A stretch of 54,250 bases of DNA from Planctomycetota bacterium (GTDB lineage Bacteria > Planctomycetota > UBA1135 > JADKAF01), in contig JAEUHW010000391.1 in the NCBI GenBank assembly GCA_016793245.1, positions 1 through 54,250 of the forward strand, written 5' to 3'. Below, piece by piece: positions 22,579-31,557 of the stretch (positions are counted from its first letter, which is position 1; each line of letters begins with the position of its first letter). The notes under the pieces are model-generated. The model saw only the letters and a program-made list of their open reading frames with translations. It searched no databases and had not been told where the DNA came from. Both the position numbers and the translations under genes were made by a program.

Positions 22579-23958
22579 CTAGAAGAGGAAGTGGATCGGC
22601 ACCGGCAGGGAGAGCCCGTTCCAATTCACCTGCGCATCGAACGCGAAGACCTGCAGATAGAGCACGAGGTCGAGTGCCCTGGTCGAAGGATCGAGGCGCG
22701 GCGGCGCGATCGCGATGCGCCCGGTCGCGCCGCCGGTGAGCCCGGTGAACGACGCCGTGAACGCCGGCTGACCGATCGTCGCGGTGAAGAGGAAATCCGT
22801 GGGATCGAGCCAGAGATCGCCGATGCCCGGGAGCGGGAGCGGCGTCGCGAGCCGCGAGACGGCGAGCGCGGTGACGAAGGTGCCCGCGGGATCGCCGAGC
22901 AGCACGTCGATGCCCTGAGGTGCGGAGCGCGGCCCGACCTCGAGCTCGAAGGAAGAGATCTGCGGCGTCGGAAACACGAAGCCGTTGCCGGTCAGCGTGC
23001 CGCTGAAGTGGATGCATCCGGCGCCGCCGCGCCCTCCGGGTGCCGAGCCGGCGAGCACCTGCGTCGCCGCGCCACCGAGTCCAGGAGCGGCGAGCACTTC
23101 GCCGTCGATGACGACGAAAGGCGCGACCATGACGAGATAGCCGCCGGCGCCGCCACCGCCGCCCCCGCCGTTGCCGAAGCTCGCCCCGCCGTTTCCGCCG
23201 CTGGCGTGGAGGCGCGCTCCCGCGGCGACCTGGATCACGAGCGCGCTCGCGAAGGTGACGCGACCACCGCCGCCACCGCCGCCGCCGCCGCCGTCGTTCA
23301 GCGCGGGGATCGTGAGCGAGTCGAGGTCGCCCGCCCCGCCGCCGCCGCCACCGCCGCCGAAGCAGCGCGCGAACGCGGTGGCCCCTGGGCCCGAGCCGCT
23401 CGGCGAGCGCCCGGAGTTCGCGGCTCCGCCAGGCTGGCCGTTCACGGAGTTCGCGCCGCCGCCGCCACCGCCGACCGGATCGGTGAACGAGCCGCCCGGA
23501 GCTCCGGTGTCGATCCCGCCGAAGCCGCCGTTCTGGCTCCCGCGCTGCCCCGCGCTCGAGAAGGGCTGCGCGGCTGACGCGCCGCCCGCACCGCCCGCTC
23601 CTCCGCCTGGTCCGCCGCGCCCGCCGACGCCGCCGGCGCTGTCGTTCGCGCCATCCGCGCCGGGTTGCCCCGAGGCCTCGACCGTGCCGTCGATGCGCAC
23701 GATTCCTTGCACGCGGATCTCGAGGGGCAGCGAACCGCGGAGCTCCAGCACCACTCCGGCGGGCACCGTGAAGCTGGTGAAGTTCCAGACGGGCTGCACG
23801 TCGCTGTCGAGCACGCCGCCGATCGACGCGACGAACGCGCCATCGACGCCCGTGCCACCCGGATCGGGCAGGAGTGTCACGCTCTGCTGCGCCGAGAGGG
23901 AGCTCGAGGGCGCCGCGAGCAAGGCGAGGAGAATGCTGCGCCGGAGGGAAATGCGCAT
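22579..23958 (-). CDS. Secreted glycine-rich protein
   Basis: The protein has 459 residues. A signal peptide ends at about residue 24 (SSLSAQQ). Residues ~25-95 are beta-rich (FTSFTVPAGVVLELRG, IRVQGIVRIDGTV). Residues ~95-290 are dominated by glycine, with Gly runs of six to ten residues in several places broken by Ala/Ser/Asn, and DNA that reads as GCC/GGC-type codon runs. The last ~150 residues form another beta-rich domain. The pattern 'IDGTVEASGQPG...GGRGGPGGGAGG' recurs in secreted proteins of planctomycetes and myxobacteria that also carry beta-helix turns. A structural role in the matrix or surface layer is inference. Gly-codon runs may be prone to slippage. Confidence 0.8.
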   Translation of the reverse strand: MRISLRRSILLALLAAPSSSLSAQQSVTLLPDPGGTGVDGAFVASIGGVLDSDVQPVWNFTSFTVPAGVVLELRGSLPLEIRVQGIVRIDGTVEASGQPGADGANDSAGGVGGRGGPGGGAGGAGGASAAQPFSSAGQRGSQNGGFGGIDTGAPGGSFTDPVGGGGGGANSVNGQPGGAANSGRSPSGSGPGATAFARCFGGGGGGGGAGDLDSLTIPALNDGGGGGGGGGGRVTFASALVIQVAAGARLHASGGNGGASFGNGGGGGGGAGGYLVMVAPFVVIDGEVLAAPGLGGAATQVLAGSAPGGRGGAGCIHFSGTLTGNGFVFPTPQISSFELEVGPRSAPQGIDVLLGDPAGTFVTALAVSRLATPLPLPGIGDLWLDPTDFLFTATIGQPAFTASFTGLTGGATGRIAIAPPRLDPSTRALDLVLYLQVFAFDAQVNWNGLSLPVPIHFLF

Positions 23959-24295
23959 GGCCGTGGAAGCTCGATGGGGGCCGACAGCATAGCGTCCGGC
24001 GGAGCGCGGCGCCCGAGGGGCCCTCGCTCGTGCCCTCCATCGTCAGCGGAACGCCCCGCCTCCCACGAGATCTACGCCAGGAGCGTCCCTCGCCCCTTCT
24101 TCGCGCACGAACTCTCGCTCACCATGTGCGGCGTGCTCTGCGCACCTCGCTCCTCACGGCAATCTCGCGCGCGAACCGAGCGACATGAGCAGAGAACTCA
24201 AGCGCCGATCCACCAGCGGTTCGGCACGCGCCCGGAGACCACCAGATGATCGTTCGAACCACGAACGTCGGCTGCCCGACCTTCGAGCTCTGCGC
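23959..24295. other. Divergent intergenic region, no gene seen
   Basis: These 337 bp separate the minus-strand glycine-rich gene from the plus-strand methyltransferase gene and must hold both promoters. A plus-strand open frame from 24185 runs into the methyltransferase, but its Arg/Ser-rich translation looks non-coding. I see no hairpin or operator that stands out. Confidence 0.5.
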
Positions 24296-24928
24296 ATGAG
24301 CGTTGCCCTGCCCGCCGCGGCGCTCCGCGAGCTCCTCGGCTCGATCGACATCTACCTGCTGGATCAGATCCTGCGCGGGCGCTTCGACGCGCGGCGCGCA
24401 CTGCTCGACGCGGGCTGCGGCGCGGGCCGGAACCTGCGCTGGTTCCTGCGCGCCGGCTACGAGGTGCACGGCGTCGAGCTGGACGCGCGCGCACTGGAAG
24501 CGGCGCGCACGCAAGCGCGCGAGCTCGTCGGTGAGGAAGCCGCGCGCCACTTCGTGCCCGGAACCCTCGACGCGCTGCCACACGAGACGGCGCGCTTCGA
24601 TGCCGTGCTGTTGAACGCCGTGCTGCACTTCGCTCCCGATCGCGCGCACTTCGAGCGCTGGCTCGGAGAAGCCTGGCGCGTGCTGCGCCCCGGTGGACTC
24701 CTCTTCGCGCGCCTCGCATCGAAACAGGGGATCGAGACCGCGATCGTGCCGCGCGGAGACGAGCGCTACCTGCTGCCGGACGGCAGCGAGCGCTATCTCG
24801 TCGATGACGAGCGCTTGCTCGAGCTCGGCGCGCGACTGGGCGCGCGCCTCCTCGATCCGCTGAAGACGGTGAACGTGCAAGGTCTGCGCTGCATGTGCAC
24901 GTGGGTGATCGAGAAGAGCGCCCAGTGA
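24296..24928 (+). CDS. Class I SAM-dependent methyltransferase
   Basis: The product has 210 residues from the ATG at 24296. The SAM-binding motif I is LLDAGCGAGRN (36-46), followed by the acidic end of strand 2 (VHGVELD, 58-63). 'FDAVLLNAVLHF' (about 103-114) is motif II/III and 'WRVLRPGGLLFARL' is motif IV, all in the order expected for the Methyltransf_11/UbiE-like fold. It should transfer a methyl group from S-adenosylmethionine to a small molecule; the substrate cannot be read from sequence. The frame continues upstream to 24185 but the translation there is Arg/Ser-rich and unlike a protein N-terminus. No partner gene is obvious; the next gene starts 186 bp downstream. Confidence 0.85.
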   Translation: MSVALPAAALRELLGSIDIYLLDQILRGRFDARRALLDAGCGAGRNLRWFLRAGYEVHGVELDARALEAARTQARELVGEEAARHFVPGTLDALPHETARFDAVLLNAVLHFAPDRAHFERWLGEAWRVLRPGGLLFARLASKQGIETAIVPRGDERYLLPDGSERYLVDDERLLELGARLGARLLDPLKTVNVQGLRCMCTWVIEKSAQ

Positions 24929-25114
24929 AACGCGCGCAGCTCGCGCGAGAAACTCCTCGCTCCTCGCGTTCGGCGGCCCGGCACCATCCGCACCGTCGGT
25001 CCGCGTTCTCGACGCAGCTCTCCGCTGCGCTCCGCGCTGGGCGCTGTCCGCCCCTTCGGCTCTAATGCCCTTCGCCTTCGGCCCGCCTCCTCTCCCCGTC
25101 TCACGACAACGAAG

Positions 25115-26377
25115 ATGAACGACGACCGCCCCTCACGGCCCTTCTCTCCGCAGTTGTTGGTCTTCGCACTGGTCGCAGCGACGGCCGGCGCCCAGCAGCC
25201 CGTTCCTCCGCCGGCGCCCGCCAATCAAGGCGCGCCCGATGCGCCCGCCGCCCCCGGCGGACTCGCACCTCACACCCTGCTCAGCACTCTCCCCGAAGCG
25301 GCGACGACCGGAGCACCAGACTGGATCGTGCCGGGGATGCGCCTCAGCTATTTCACTTCGGTCTCTTCGAGCCCCAGATTGAAACCCGATGGCACCATGA
25401 CCCAGGCCACGGCCGGCGCCGGCTGGGATCTCTGCGATGTCATCGCCGTGGAGCCCGGCGTCGTCGTGCTCACGATGCGCGCGTTCCAGAACGCGAACGG
25501 GAACCAAGGGCCTTCGATGCCCAACGGCTCGCGCGCGATGCTGATACATCCCTCGGGTTGCGACTTCTTCCTCCACCCGCATCTCTTGGCTCAGCTCCAG
25601 GATTCGGCGAAGGACGGGATCAGCTTGCGCAAGGGCACGACTACCCATCGCGGCACGCAGTACAAGACGATCACCAGCACGGTCGAGATCCCCGGCACGC
25701 GCTTGATCTCGGTCTACGATCTCACGAGCGGCGTCCAGCTCAGCCACAACAGCGGCACCTACACCCAGGCGCCCACCTTCGATCCCAACAAGCAGAACAT
25801 CCTCGCGAACAACCAGTTCCACGGCGCGCGCCGCCTCGCGCTGCCGTGGATCGAAGGCGAGATCCCGGAGTGGGCGCGGAAGATGCGCCGCATGACCTTT
25901 CGCGGCACGCGCATCGACAGCGGCACGCCGGAGATGGGCCTCGGGCGCTTGGTCACGAACCTCTCGTTCGAATACACGCCGCGCCAAGCCGGCGCGACCT
26001 TCATCCTCTTCGATCTGAAGCTCACGCAGCAGATGCAAGGCCTGCCGCCGATGGAGCCGACGACCATCCCCATCGCCTGCGGTGCCGGGAGCAAAGACTC
26101 GCTCTGGATCGATCCGAGAGTGCTCGCGAAGCTGCGCACGGGCCAGGTGATCGACCGCGATGGGCAGATCGGCGTCGATCTCGGCGTGGAGCACGCCGGC
26201 AAAGCGCGAGACGGCCGCGCCGTCGTCGTGATCGGCGAGCGCAGCCCGGGCTTCCAGACCTCGGCGACCTTCCTCGCGAGCGACGGCCGCCTGCTCGCGA
26301 TGCAGATGGTGCAGCGCTCGGGGTCGACGGGTGGAACGGTGACCACGTCGCTCGAGCTCGTGGGGATCGACGGCTGA
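25115..26377 (+). CDS. Secreted protein of unknown function
   Basis: The protein has 420 residues. After a signal peptide (LLVFALVAATAGAQ, to about residue 26) comes a Pro/Ala-rich spacer (to about 50), then a beta-rich domain. Recognisable features are strings such as 'DWIVPGMRLSYFTSV' and 'GAGWDLCDVIAVEPGVVVL', which resemble proteins that report on a lipid- or ligand-binding barrel, but I cannot assign a family. The C-terminal half keeps regular strands (GATFILFDLKLTQQM, GRAVVVIGERSPGFQTSAT). It is followed 56 bp later by the FGE-like lipoprotein on the same strand, so the two are probably cotranscribed and may work together at the envelope. Confidence 0.75.
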   Translation: MNDDRPSRPFSPQLLVFALVAATAGAQQPVPPPAPANQGAPDAPAAPGGLAPHTLLSTLPEAATTGAPDWIVPGMRLSYFTSVSSSPRLKPDGTMTQATAGAGWDLCDVIAVEPGVVVLTMRAFQNANGNQGPSMPNGSRAMLIHPSGCDFFLHPHLLAQLQDSAKDGISLRKGTTTHRGTQYKTITSTVEIPGTRLISVYDLTSGVQLSHNSGTYTQAPTFDPNKQNILANNQFHGARRLALPWIEGEIPEWARKMRRMTFRGTRIDSGTPEMGLGRLVTNLSFEYTPRQAGATFILFDLKLTQQMQGLPPMEPTTIPIACGAGSKDSLWIDPRVLAKLRTGQVIDRDGQIGVDLGVEHAGKARDGRAVVVIGERSPGFQTSATFLASDGRLLAMQMVQRSGSTGGTVTTSLELVGIDG

Positions 26378-26433
26378 GAGAGCGACACGCGCATCACAGT
26401 GATTGCAGCCATTGGAGGAGGTTCAGGCCGCCG

Positions 26434-27939
26434 ATGCCCCAAGTCCCGCCCCGCCTCTGCCACCTCCTTGCATGGACCTTGCCCTGCGCGCTGGCGCTCG
26501 GCGTAACGGCCTGCCGCCCGACCCTCGGCAGCGCGAAGAAGCCTCTCGACTTGGGCCGCGGCGTCTTCGTGAGCGGCACGCTCCGGCCGGGCCAACCGCT
26601 GTGGGCCGACTTCCGCGTCGATGAGCACGCCGTCTACACCTTCTCGATCCAGCCACCGCTCCCGGGAGTCGGGCTCGAGGTGCTGCGGCGTCGAAAGGCC
26701 GGGCGTGGCTTCGAGCGCTTCGGAGCGCCGATTCCGGGCGTCGCGCATCTCGGAAGAGCGCCGTTGCAGGCCGAGGCCGAACATCGCGACGTGCTGCTGA
26801 CGCCCGATCTCTACAGCCTGCGGTTGAACGCCAGCGTCGATGGGCCGGTCGAGATCACGATCGACATCCACGACGCTCCGGCGCCGCGCGCCGCGAGCTG
26901 CGAACCGCGCGAGCTCGCGTTGCTCGGCGAGCGCGCGCGCGTGCGCCTCGTGGGCGAAGCCCTGCGAGAGGATTGCGCCGTGCGCATCGGCTCCCGTCGT
27001 GCGCCGCTCCGCGTACTCCGCGATGGACGCGAGGCGCTCTTCGAGATCGAGCGCGGCGACCTCGGGGAGGCGAGCTCGAAGGAACTCGAGCTCAGCTTCG
27101 CGACGCCTTGGGGCGAGCGAGCCCTCGAGCAACGCTTGATCGTGCGCCGCATGCAGGAGCCCGCGCGCGTCCCGATCCGCGAGGTTCCGTTCCGCGAGCT
27201 GCCGGCCGGGATCGCGACGCTCGGCCCCTCGCGCGAAGGGGTCGCGCTGCACGAGGAGCTCGACCCGGACGTCGAGCCCGACGAGGGCGGAGCGCGCACG
27301 TGGTCGCAGCCCGCGGGCACCTGGATCAGCGAGGTCGAGATCGCGCAGGCCGCGTGGACGGCGCTCGGTCTCGAGAACCCTTCGGCGAAGCGCGGCGGCT
27401 CGCTGCCCGTGCACGGAGTGACCTTCGCGCTGGCGCAGGAGTTCTGCCGCCGCCTCGGGGCCGCGGCCGCCGCCGAGGATCCGCGCTGGAGCGACTACGA
27501 GTTCGACCTGCCGACGGAGGAGGAGTGGGAGTACGCGGCGCGCGCGCACACGAGAACTCCCATCGCGGTGCCGGTCGATCCCGGGGACGAGACCCCGTTC
27601 GCGGCACGGCTCGCGCAGCATGCGTGGTTCGTCGAGAGCTCGCGCCAGCATCCCGAGGGCGCCGGCCCCTACGCCGTCGCGGGCAAGACCAAGAACGCCT
27701 TCGGCCTCTTCGACTGCCACGGCAACGTCTTCGAGTGGTGCCATCCCAGCGCGGCGCTGCCGCCGCCGCCGGCAGGGACGGGCGTCCTCCGCGGAGGCTG
27801 CTATGCCACGGCCTACCGCGGTTGCCGCGCGAGCAACCGCGACTTCGAGCCGCTCGAAGTGCGGAATCGGCGCATCGGGCTCCGCGTGGTGGCTCGGCCG
27901 CGCCGTTCCTCCGCCGGAAGCGGTTCGCTCGGAGGTTGA
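26434..27939 (+). CDS. Lipoprotein with FGE-sulfatase-like domain
   Basis: The product has 501 residues from the ATG at 26434; a strong GGAGGAGG sits 12 bases upstream (26414-26421). The signal ends in a lipobox VTAC (C27). Residues ~35-250 are a beta-rich region of unknown type. Residues ~258-490 match the formylglycine-generating-enzyme/SUMF1-like fold. Readable landmarks are 'DLPTEEEWEYAARA', 'NAFGLFDCHGNVFEWC', 'VLRGGCY' and 'NRRIGLRV'. The Cys pair used by true formylglycine-generating enzymes is not in its usual context, so I would not call it a sulfatase activator. FGE-like domains are also used as binding modules in lipoproteins and in EgtB/SenA-type enzymes, but the DinB-like half of those enzymes is absent here. 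Confidence 0.82.
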   Translation: MPQVPPRLCHLLAWTLPCALALGVTACRPTLGSAKKPLDLGRGVFVSGTLRPGQPLWADFRVDEHAVYTFSIQPPLPGVGLEVLRRRKAGRGFERFGAPIPGVAHLGRAPLQAEAEHRDVLLTPDLYSLRLNASVDGPVEITIDIHDAPAPRAASCEPRELALLGERARVRLVGEALREDCAVRIGSRRAPLRVLRDGREALFEIERGDLGEASSKELELSFATPWGERALEQRLIVRRMQEPARVPIREVPFRELPAGIATLGPSREGVALHEELDPDVEPDEGGARTWSQPAGTWISEVEIAQAAWTALGLENPSAKRGGSLPVHGVTFALAQEFCRRLGAAAAAEDPRWSDYEFDLPTEEEWEYAARAHTRTPIAVPVDPGDETPFAARLAQHAWFVESSRQHPEGAGPYAVAGKTKNAFGLFDCHGNVFEWCHPSAALPPPPAGTGVLRGGCYATAYRGCRASNRDFEPLEVRNRRIGLRVVARPRRSSAGSGSLGG

Positions 27940-28049
27940 ATCCGGCTCGCGTCACCCATAGAAGGTCCGGCCGCGACGATTCGGGAGCAACTCCCGCGCC
28001 GCGCCATCCTCACCTGCCGAGAACATCCACCGCCGCACCGGAGCCGTCC

Positions 28050-28631
28050 ATGCCTTTCGAGCTGCCCGCCCTGCCCTACGAGAAGAACGCCTTGGCGCCC
28101 GCCATCTCCGCCGAGACGCTCGAGTTCCACTACGGCAAGCACCACCAGCGCTACGTGACGGTGCTGAACGACCTCACGAAGGACACGCCGCACGCGGCGA
28201 AGAGCCTGGAGCAGCTCATGAAGGAGCGGCCGACCGCCGGCATCTTCAACAACGCCGCCCAGATCTGGAACCACACCTTCTACTGGCACTCGCTCTCGCC
28301 GAAGGGCGGCGGCCAGCCGACGGGCAAGCTCGCCGATGCGATCAAGGCGAGCTTCGGCTCGTTCGAAGAGTTCCAGAAGCAGTTCACGCAGGCCGCGACG
28401 ACGCACTTCGGCTCGGGCTGGGCGTGGCTGGTGAAGAAGGCCGACGGCAAGCTCGCGGTCGCGCAGTCGCACGACGCCGAGTGCCCGCTCACCTCGGGTG
28501 AGAAGCCGCTGCTCACCTGCGACGTCTGGGAGCACGCCTACTACATCGACTACCGCAACAATCGCGCGGGCTACGTCGAGTCGTGGTGGAAGCTCGTGAA
28601 CTGGGACTTCGCGACGAAGAACCTGGGCTGA
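28050..28631 (+). CDS. sodB: Superoxide dismutase, Fe type
   Basis: This enzyme converts superoxide to oxygen and hydrogen peroxide in the cytoplasm. The protein has 193 residues, the usual length. Metal ligands read as H27 (EFHYGKHH), H75 (IWNHTFYW), D158 and H162 (DVWEHAYY). The active-site glutamine sits at Q71 in FNNAAQ, an arrangement typical of Fe-SOD; Mn-SOD places this Gln later in the chain. The start at 28050 gives the standard MPFELPALPY N-terminus, with no signal peptide. The frame is open upstream, within the end of the previous gene, but that is a shadow. It converges on the CHRD gene and ends in a strong bidirectional terminator. Confidence 0.96.
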   Translation: MPFELPALPYEKNALAPAISAETLEFHYGKHHQRYVTVLNDLTKDTPHAAKSLEQLMKERPTAGIFNNAAQIWNHTFYWHSLSPKGGGQPTGKLADAIKASFGSFEEFQKQFTQAATTHFGSGWAWLVKKADGKLAVAQSHDAECPLTSGEKPLLTCDVWEHAYYIDYRNNRAGYVESWWKLVNWDFATKNLG

Positions 28632-28646
28632 GCGAAGACCTGCGTG

Positions 28647-28702
28647 AAAGCGCGCGCGCGGCGCACGATGGCGATTCCGTCATCGTGCGCCGCGCGGCGT
28701 TT
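28647..28702. terminator. Bidirectional terminator between sodB and the CHRD gene
   Basis: A perfect 16-bp stem has arms 28655-28670 (CGCGCGGCGCACGATG) and 28681-28696, with a 10-base loop. AAAG lies on one side (28647-28650) and GTTTC on the other, so it can end transcripts from both convergent genes. The arms read the same from both strands. Confidence 0.9.
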
Positions 28703-28723
28703 CGGATCCTGAACGAAGCGGGC

Positions 28724-31279
28724 TCAACGCAAGCCGAGGTGCAGCTCGATGCCGTTCGACGAACGGAGACCGAGAGCTTGGCCGTAGGGCGCGACCGCGA
28801 GCACTTGCGCCGAGATGCTCGCGCCTTCGAGCCACGGCGAGCTCGGGATCGGGAGCGCATAGGACACGCTGCCCGTCGAAGGCGCGGCGAAGCCGAGCGC
28901 CGCCAAGCCGGGATCGAGATGCAACCAGCAGCCCGGCGCGCCGAAGGGCGTGAGATCGAGCGGGCTCGGCCAGCGCGGACCGAAGGCCAGCAGCCCGAGA
29001 TCGAGCCCGCTGTACGACGGGAGCTGATCGCAGTGGATCTGGAGCGTGCTACCGATCACGGGCCGGGACGCGGTGAGCGACGGTCCACAGCCTCCCCCGA
29101 GATTCGTCGTCGCGGCGAACGAATGGAATTCCCACATGTCTTCCATCCAGATGATGCCGCAGAAGACGCGGGGCCGGAAAGGCGCGCCAGACAGGAACGC
29201 ATTCTGAGCCGCACCCGCGCGCAGCGTGAACTCCGCACAGGAGTACACCTCGTTCGCCCCGTTGCCATTCACGTAGGCGTGCGAGAGTCCGACGGCGTGC
29301 AACGCGATGCCATGCGTACCCGGCGGCAACACGATCGCGCCATCGAAGCTCACCGGCGTCAGCGAGTTCTGCGCCGCGGCGACGACCGACGCGCTGGCCC
29401 GGCGGCGCCAGGCCGACGGGTTCTGCTCGAGACCCGCGTAGGAGCCCCCGTCCGCGGTCCAGAGCTCGATCTCCCCGATCGTGCCAGGCAGCGAGAAGAG
29501 CGTGAGATCGAGCCCTTGGATGGCCAGCCCGCGAGGATCGTGCACCTCGAGGTCGAAGAAGAGCGCCCCACCGATGCTCCCGCGATTGTTCGGCGTGAGC
29601 TGGGATCCGCGCATCTCCCCAGTGCAGAGATCGCGCAGCTCGAGATCGCTCGCCGTCGTGCTCGCGACGATCGAGCTGCAAGCACCGACGCTGAGCGCGG
29701 GGTTCTCGGGCAGGAAGAGCAGCAGGTCTCCCGCCACCTGCTGCCCACCGATGGTGAACAGCTCGCCCTCGGGGAACGGCCAGTAGTAGCAGTGGGTCTC
29801 CGGCGGAAAGAGCCAGCACCCATCCTGCGGCTCATGGGCGAGGAACAGCTGCGCTCCGTTCGCTCCGCTGCTGCGAAAGACCTCGACCCCGTCGTTCAGG
29901 ATCGTCCACGAGCAGCTCGGCGAGCCGAGCGCGGAGAAGTCCGCGGAGAGCGCGTAGCCCGTGGCCGTGCGCTCGGCGCGGGTGCTTCCCAAGGCTTGAT
30001 CGGCGACGCCGTTGGCCGTGCCGCGGAACGCGAACTCGAGGAACGCTCCGACCGGTTCGCTCGCGTCGAGGGCCGCGAATCGCGCACGGGCAGACGTGGC
30101 GCGCCCGACGTTCAGCGCGAGCTCGGCCGGTGCGGCGCCGCTGCTACGGCTCACGTGGATGCGACCGCGCGCGTCATGCAGCGCCGCGGCTCCCCGCGCT
30201 ACGAGGTCCACTCCGGCTCTGCGCGTGCTCGCGCGGCGCAGCGTGAACTCCGGGAGATCGCCGGCCAGCACGCGCAGCGCTTCCAAGCGATAGCCGACCG
30301 CAGGTGCCACGGGATGCACGAGCACGAGGTCTGCATCGACCTCCGGTCCACCACCGAGCGCGACGCGCGTCTTGACGCCGCGCCAGCTCAGGCCCAGGAA
30401 GCACTTGTTGTGATGGAACGGATCGCACTCCTCCTCGGTGCGCGAGTGGATGTCGAGAGGCCACTGCTTGGCTCTCCCGATGCTGCCCGCGGACGCGTAG
30501 GCGTGCTGGACGAGGACGCCTTCGTCGTAGACCTCGATGTAGAGCTGCGAGGAACCGAGCCCTTGGAACTCCGAGCGAAGCTCGAAGTCGCCAGGACCGA
30601 GCTTCACGAGCACGAGCGAGCCGAACTCCGACGGAGCACCGCCCTGGACCGAGCCCACGCTGCGCAGCTCGAAGGCCGCGCCGACCGGAGCCAACGATTG
30701 CGGATCGAGAGCGGCGAGATCGGCATCGACGCCGATGCCGTTCACGCGACACTCGACTCCGTCATTTCCCGAGCTGCCGATACCCGCGACGATCGACTCC
30801 CCGTTCGGGCCGGAGCGCAACTGTGCGTTGCCGAGCGGACGCTGCTCGATCCCGAACGCGAGCGGCGAGACGCTGCCGCGGATCTCGCCTCCGGGGAACG
30901 CGGCCGTGCTGACGCTGAGGTAGGTCAGCCCCGCGTCGAGCGCCGCGCGCAGACTCGGGGACATCGGGAGCGAAGCGGCGAAGCTCCCTGCCGCGCCTGG
31001 TAGCAACGCGACGAGCACGGGGCCGTTCGAACCCGGCGCGCCGCTGCGCAACTGCGCGGCGAGGACCGAGCTCAAGCCCTGCGTGCCCAGCTCGATGCGC
31101 AGGAGATTCAGCGCCGGATCGACCTGGAGCCGCCCTTGGCCGGCAGCGGTGGAAGCCGTCGGCGGAACGACGGCTTCGCCGTGCAGCGTCGCCGCGAAGT
31201 CGAGGAGCGCGGATTGCGCGAGACCGGAAGGCGAGGCGCAGAGCGCGAGGAGCAGAGCCAATCGAGCGGAGCGAGACAC
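28724..31279 (-). CDS. Large secreted protein with N-terminal CHRD domain
   Basis: The product has 851 residues from a GTG at 31279. I chose this start because GAGGTG precedes it by six bases and because it opens a signal peptide (SRSARLALLLALCAS). The CHRD domain lies at about residues 25-140, with 'LDFAATLHGEAVVPP' and 'FPGGEIRGSVSP' as landmarks. CHRD domains were named from chordin and are found in secreted bacterial proteins of unknown role. The rest is beta-rich, with a repeat-like C-terminal half and pieces such as 'LDLTLFSLPGTIGEIELWTA'. I see no catalytic site. The gene ends at a strong terminator shared with sodB. Surface or matrix protein is the best general description. Confidence 0.82.
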   Translation of the reverse strand: MSRSARLALLLALCASPSGLAQSALLDFAATLHGEAVVPPTASTAAGQGRLQVDPALNLLRIELGTQGLSSVLAAQLRSGAPGSNGPVLVALLPGAAGSFAASLPMSPSLRAALDAGLTYLSVSTAAFPGGEIRGSVSPLAFGIEQRPLGNAQLRSGPNGESIVAGIGSSGNDGVECRVNGIGVDADLAALDPQSLAPVGAAFELRSVGSVQGGAPSEFGSLVLVKLGPGDFELRSEFQGLGSSQLYIEVYDEGVLVQHAYASAGSIGRAKQWPLDIHSRTEEECDPFHHNKCFLGLSWRGVKTRVALGGGPEVDADLVLVHPVAPAVGYRLEALRVLAGDLPEFTLRRASTRRAGVDLVARGAAALHDARGRIHVSRSSGAAPAELALNVGRATSARARFAALDASEPVGAFLEFAFRGTANGVADQALGSTRAERTATGYALSADFSALGSPSCSWTILNDGVEVFRSSGANGAQLFLAHEPQDGCWLFPPETHCYYWPFPEGELFTIGGQQVAGDLLLFLPENPALSVGACSSIVASTTASDLELRDLCTGEMRGSQLTPNNRGSIGGALFFDLEVHDPRGLAIQGLDLTLFSLPGTIGEIELWTADGGSYAGLEQNPSAWRRRASASVVAAAQNSLTPVSFDGAIVLPPGTHGIALHAVGLSHAYVNGNGANEVYSCAEFTLRAGAAQNAFLSGAPFRPRVFCGIIWMEDMWEFHSFAATTNLGGGCGPSLTASRPVIGSTLQIHCDQLPSYSGLDLGLLAFGPRWPSPLDLTPFGAPGCWLHLDPGLAALGFAAPSTGSVSYALPIPSSPWLEGASISAQVLAVAPYGQALGLRSSNGIELHLGLR

Positions 31280-31465
31280 GACACACCTCGGAGAGCGGGA
31301 GTCCTGGGGTCGCGCGGTCCTTCGCTTCGAAGGCCTCGAACGCCACCCGAAGGCTCGATGACCGTTCCGAGACGCGTCGGACATCGAGGCGGGAATTCGC
31401 CCCCGTCGCAGCGCCGTGCTCCCTCTCTCTCGCGCGCGCGCCCGAAGCTGGCGAGCGAAACGACG

Positions 31466-31492
31466 CAGGGCGCGGGAGATCCCCGCGCCCTG
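31466..31492 (-). terminator. Intrinsic terminator after the TerB-like gene
   Basis: A perfect 11-bp stem has arms 31466-31476 (CAGGGCGCGGG) and 31482-31492, with a 5-base loop AGATC. Read on the minus strand it is followed by CGTCGTTTCG. It lies 65 bp after the stop of the gene at 31558-32136. Confidence 0.75.
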
Positions 31493-31557
31493 CTCATGGC
31501 CCGTCCTAGGACTGCCGCGGCTCTGCCAAACGACCTCGCTCGAGGCGAGGCACGCGC

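Noticed and set aside
23171..23992. Proline-rich plus-strand frame across the glycine-rich gene
   Set aside because: Poly-Pro here is just the reverse complement of poly-Gly codons on the minus strand, where a signal peptide and end domains are present.
26434..27939. FGE-like lipoprotein as the SenA partner of the SenB-like gene
   Set aside because: SenA/EgtB-type enzymes also need a DinB-like domain and act in the cytoplasm. This protein has a lipobox and no DinB-like half, and lies 12 kb away.
28583..31003. Long plus-strand open frame across the CHRD gene
   Set aside because: The frame is charged and repetitive with no domain, and it would overlap the sodB end and the terminator at 28647-28702.
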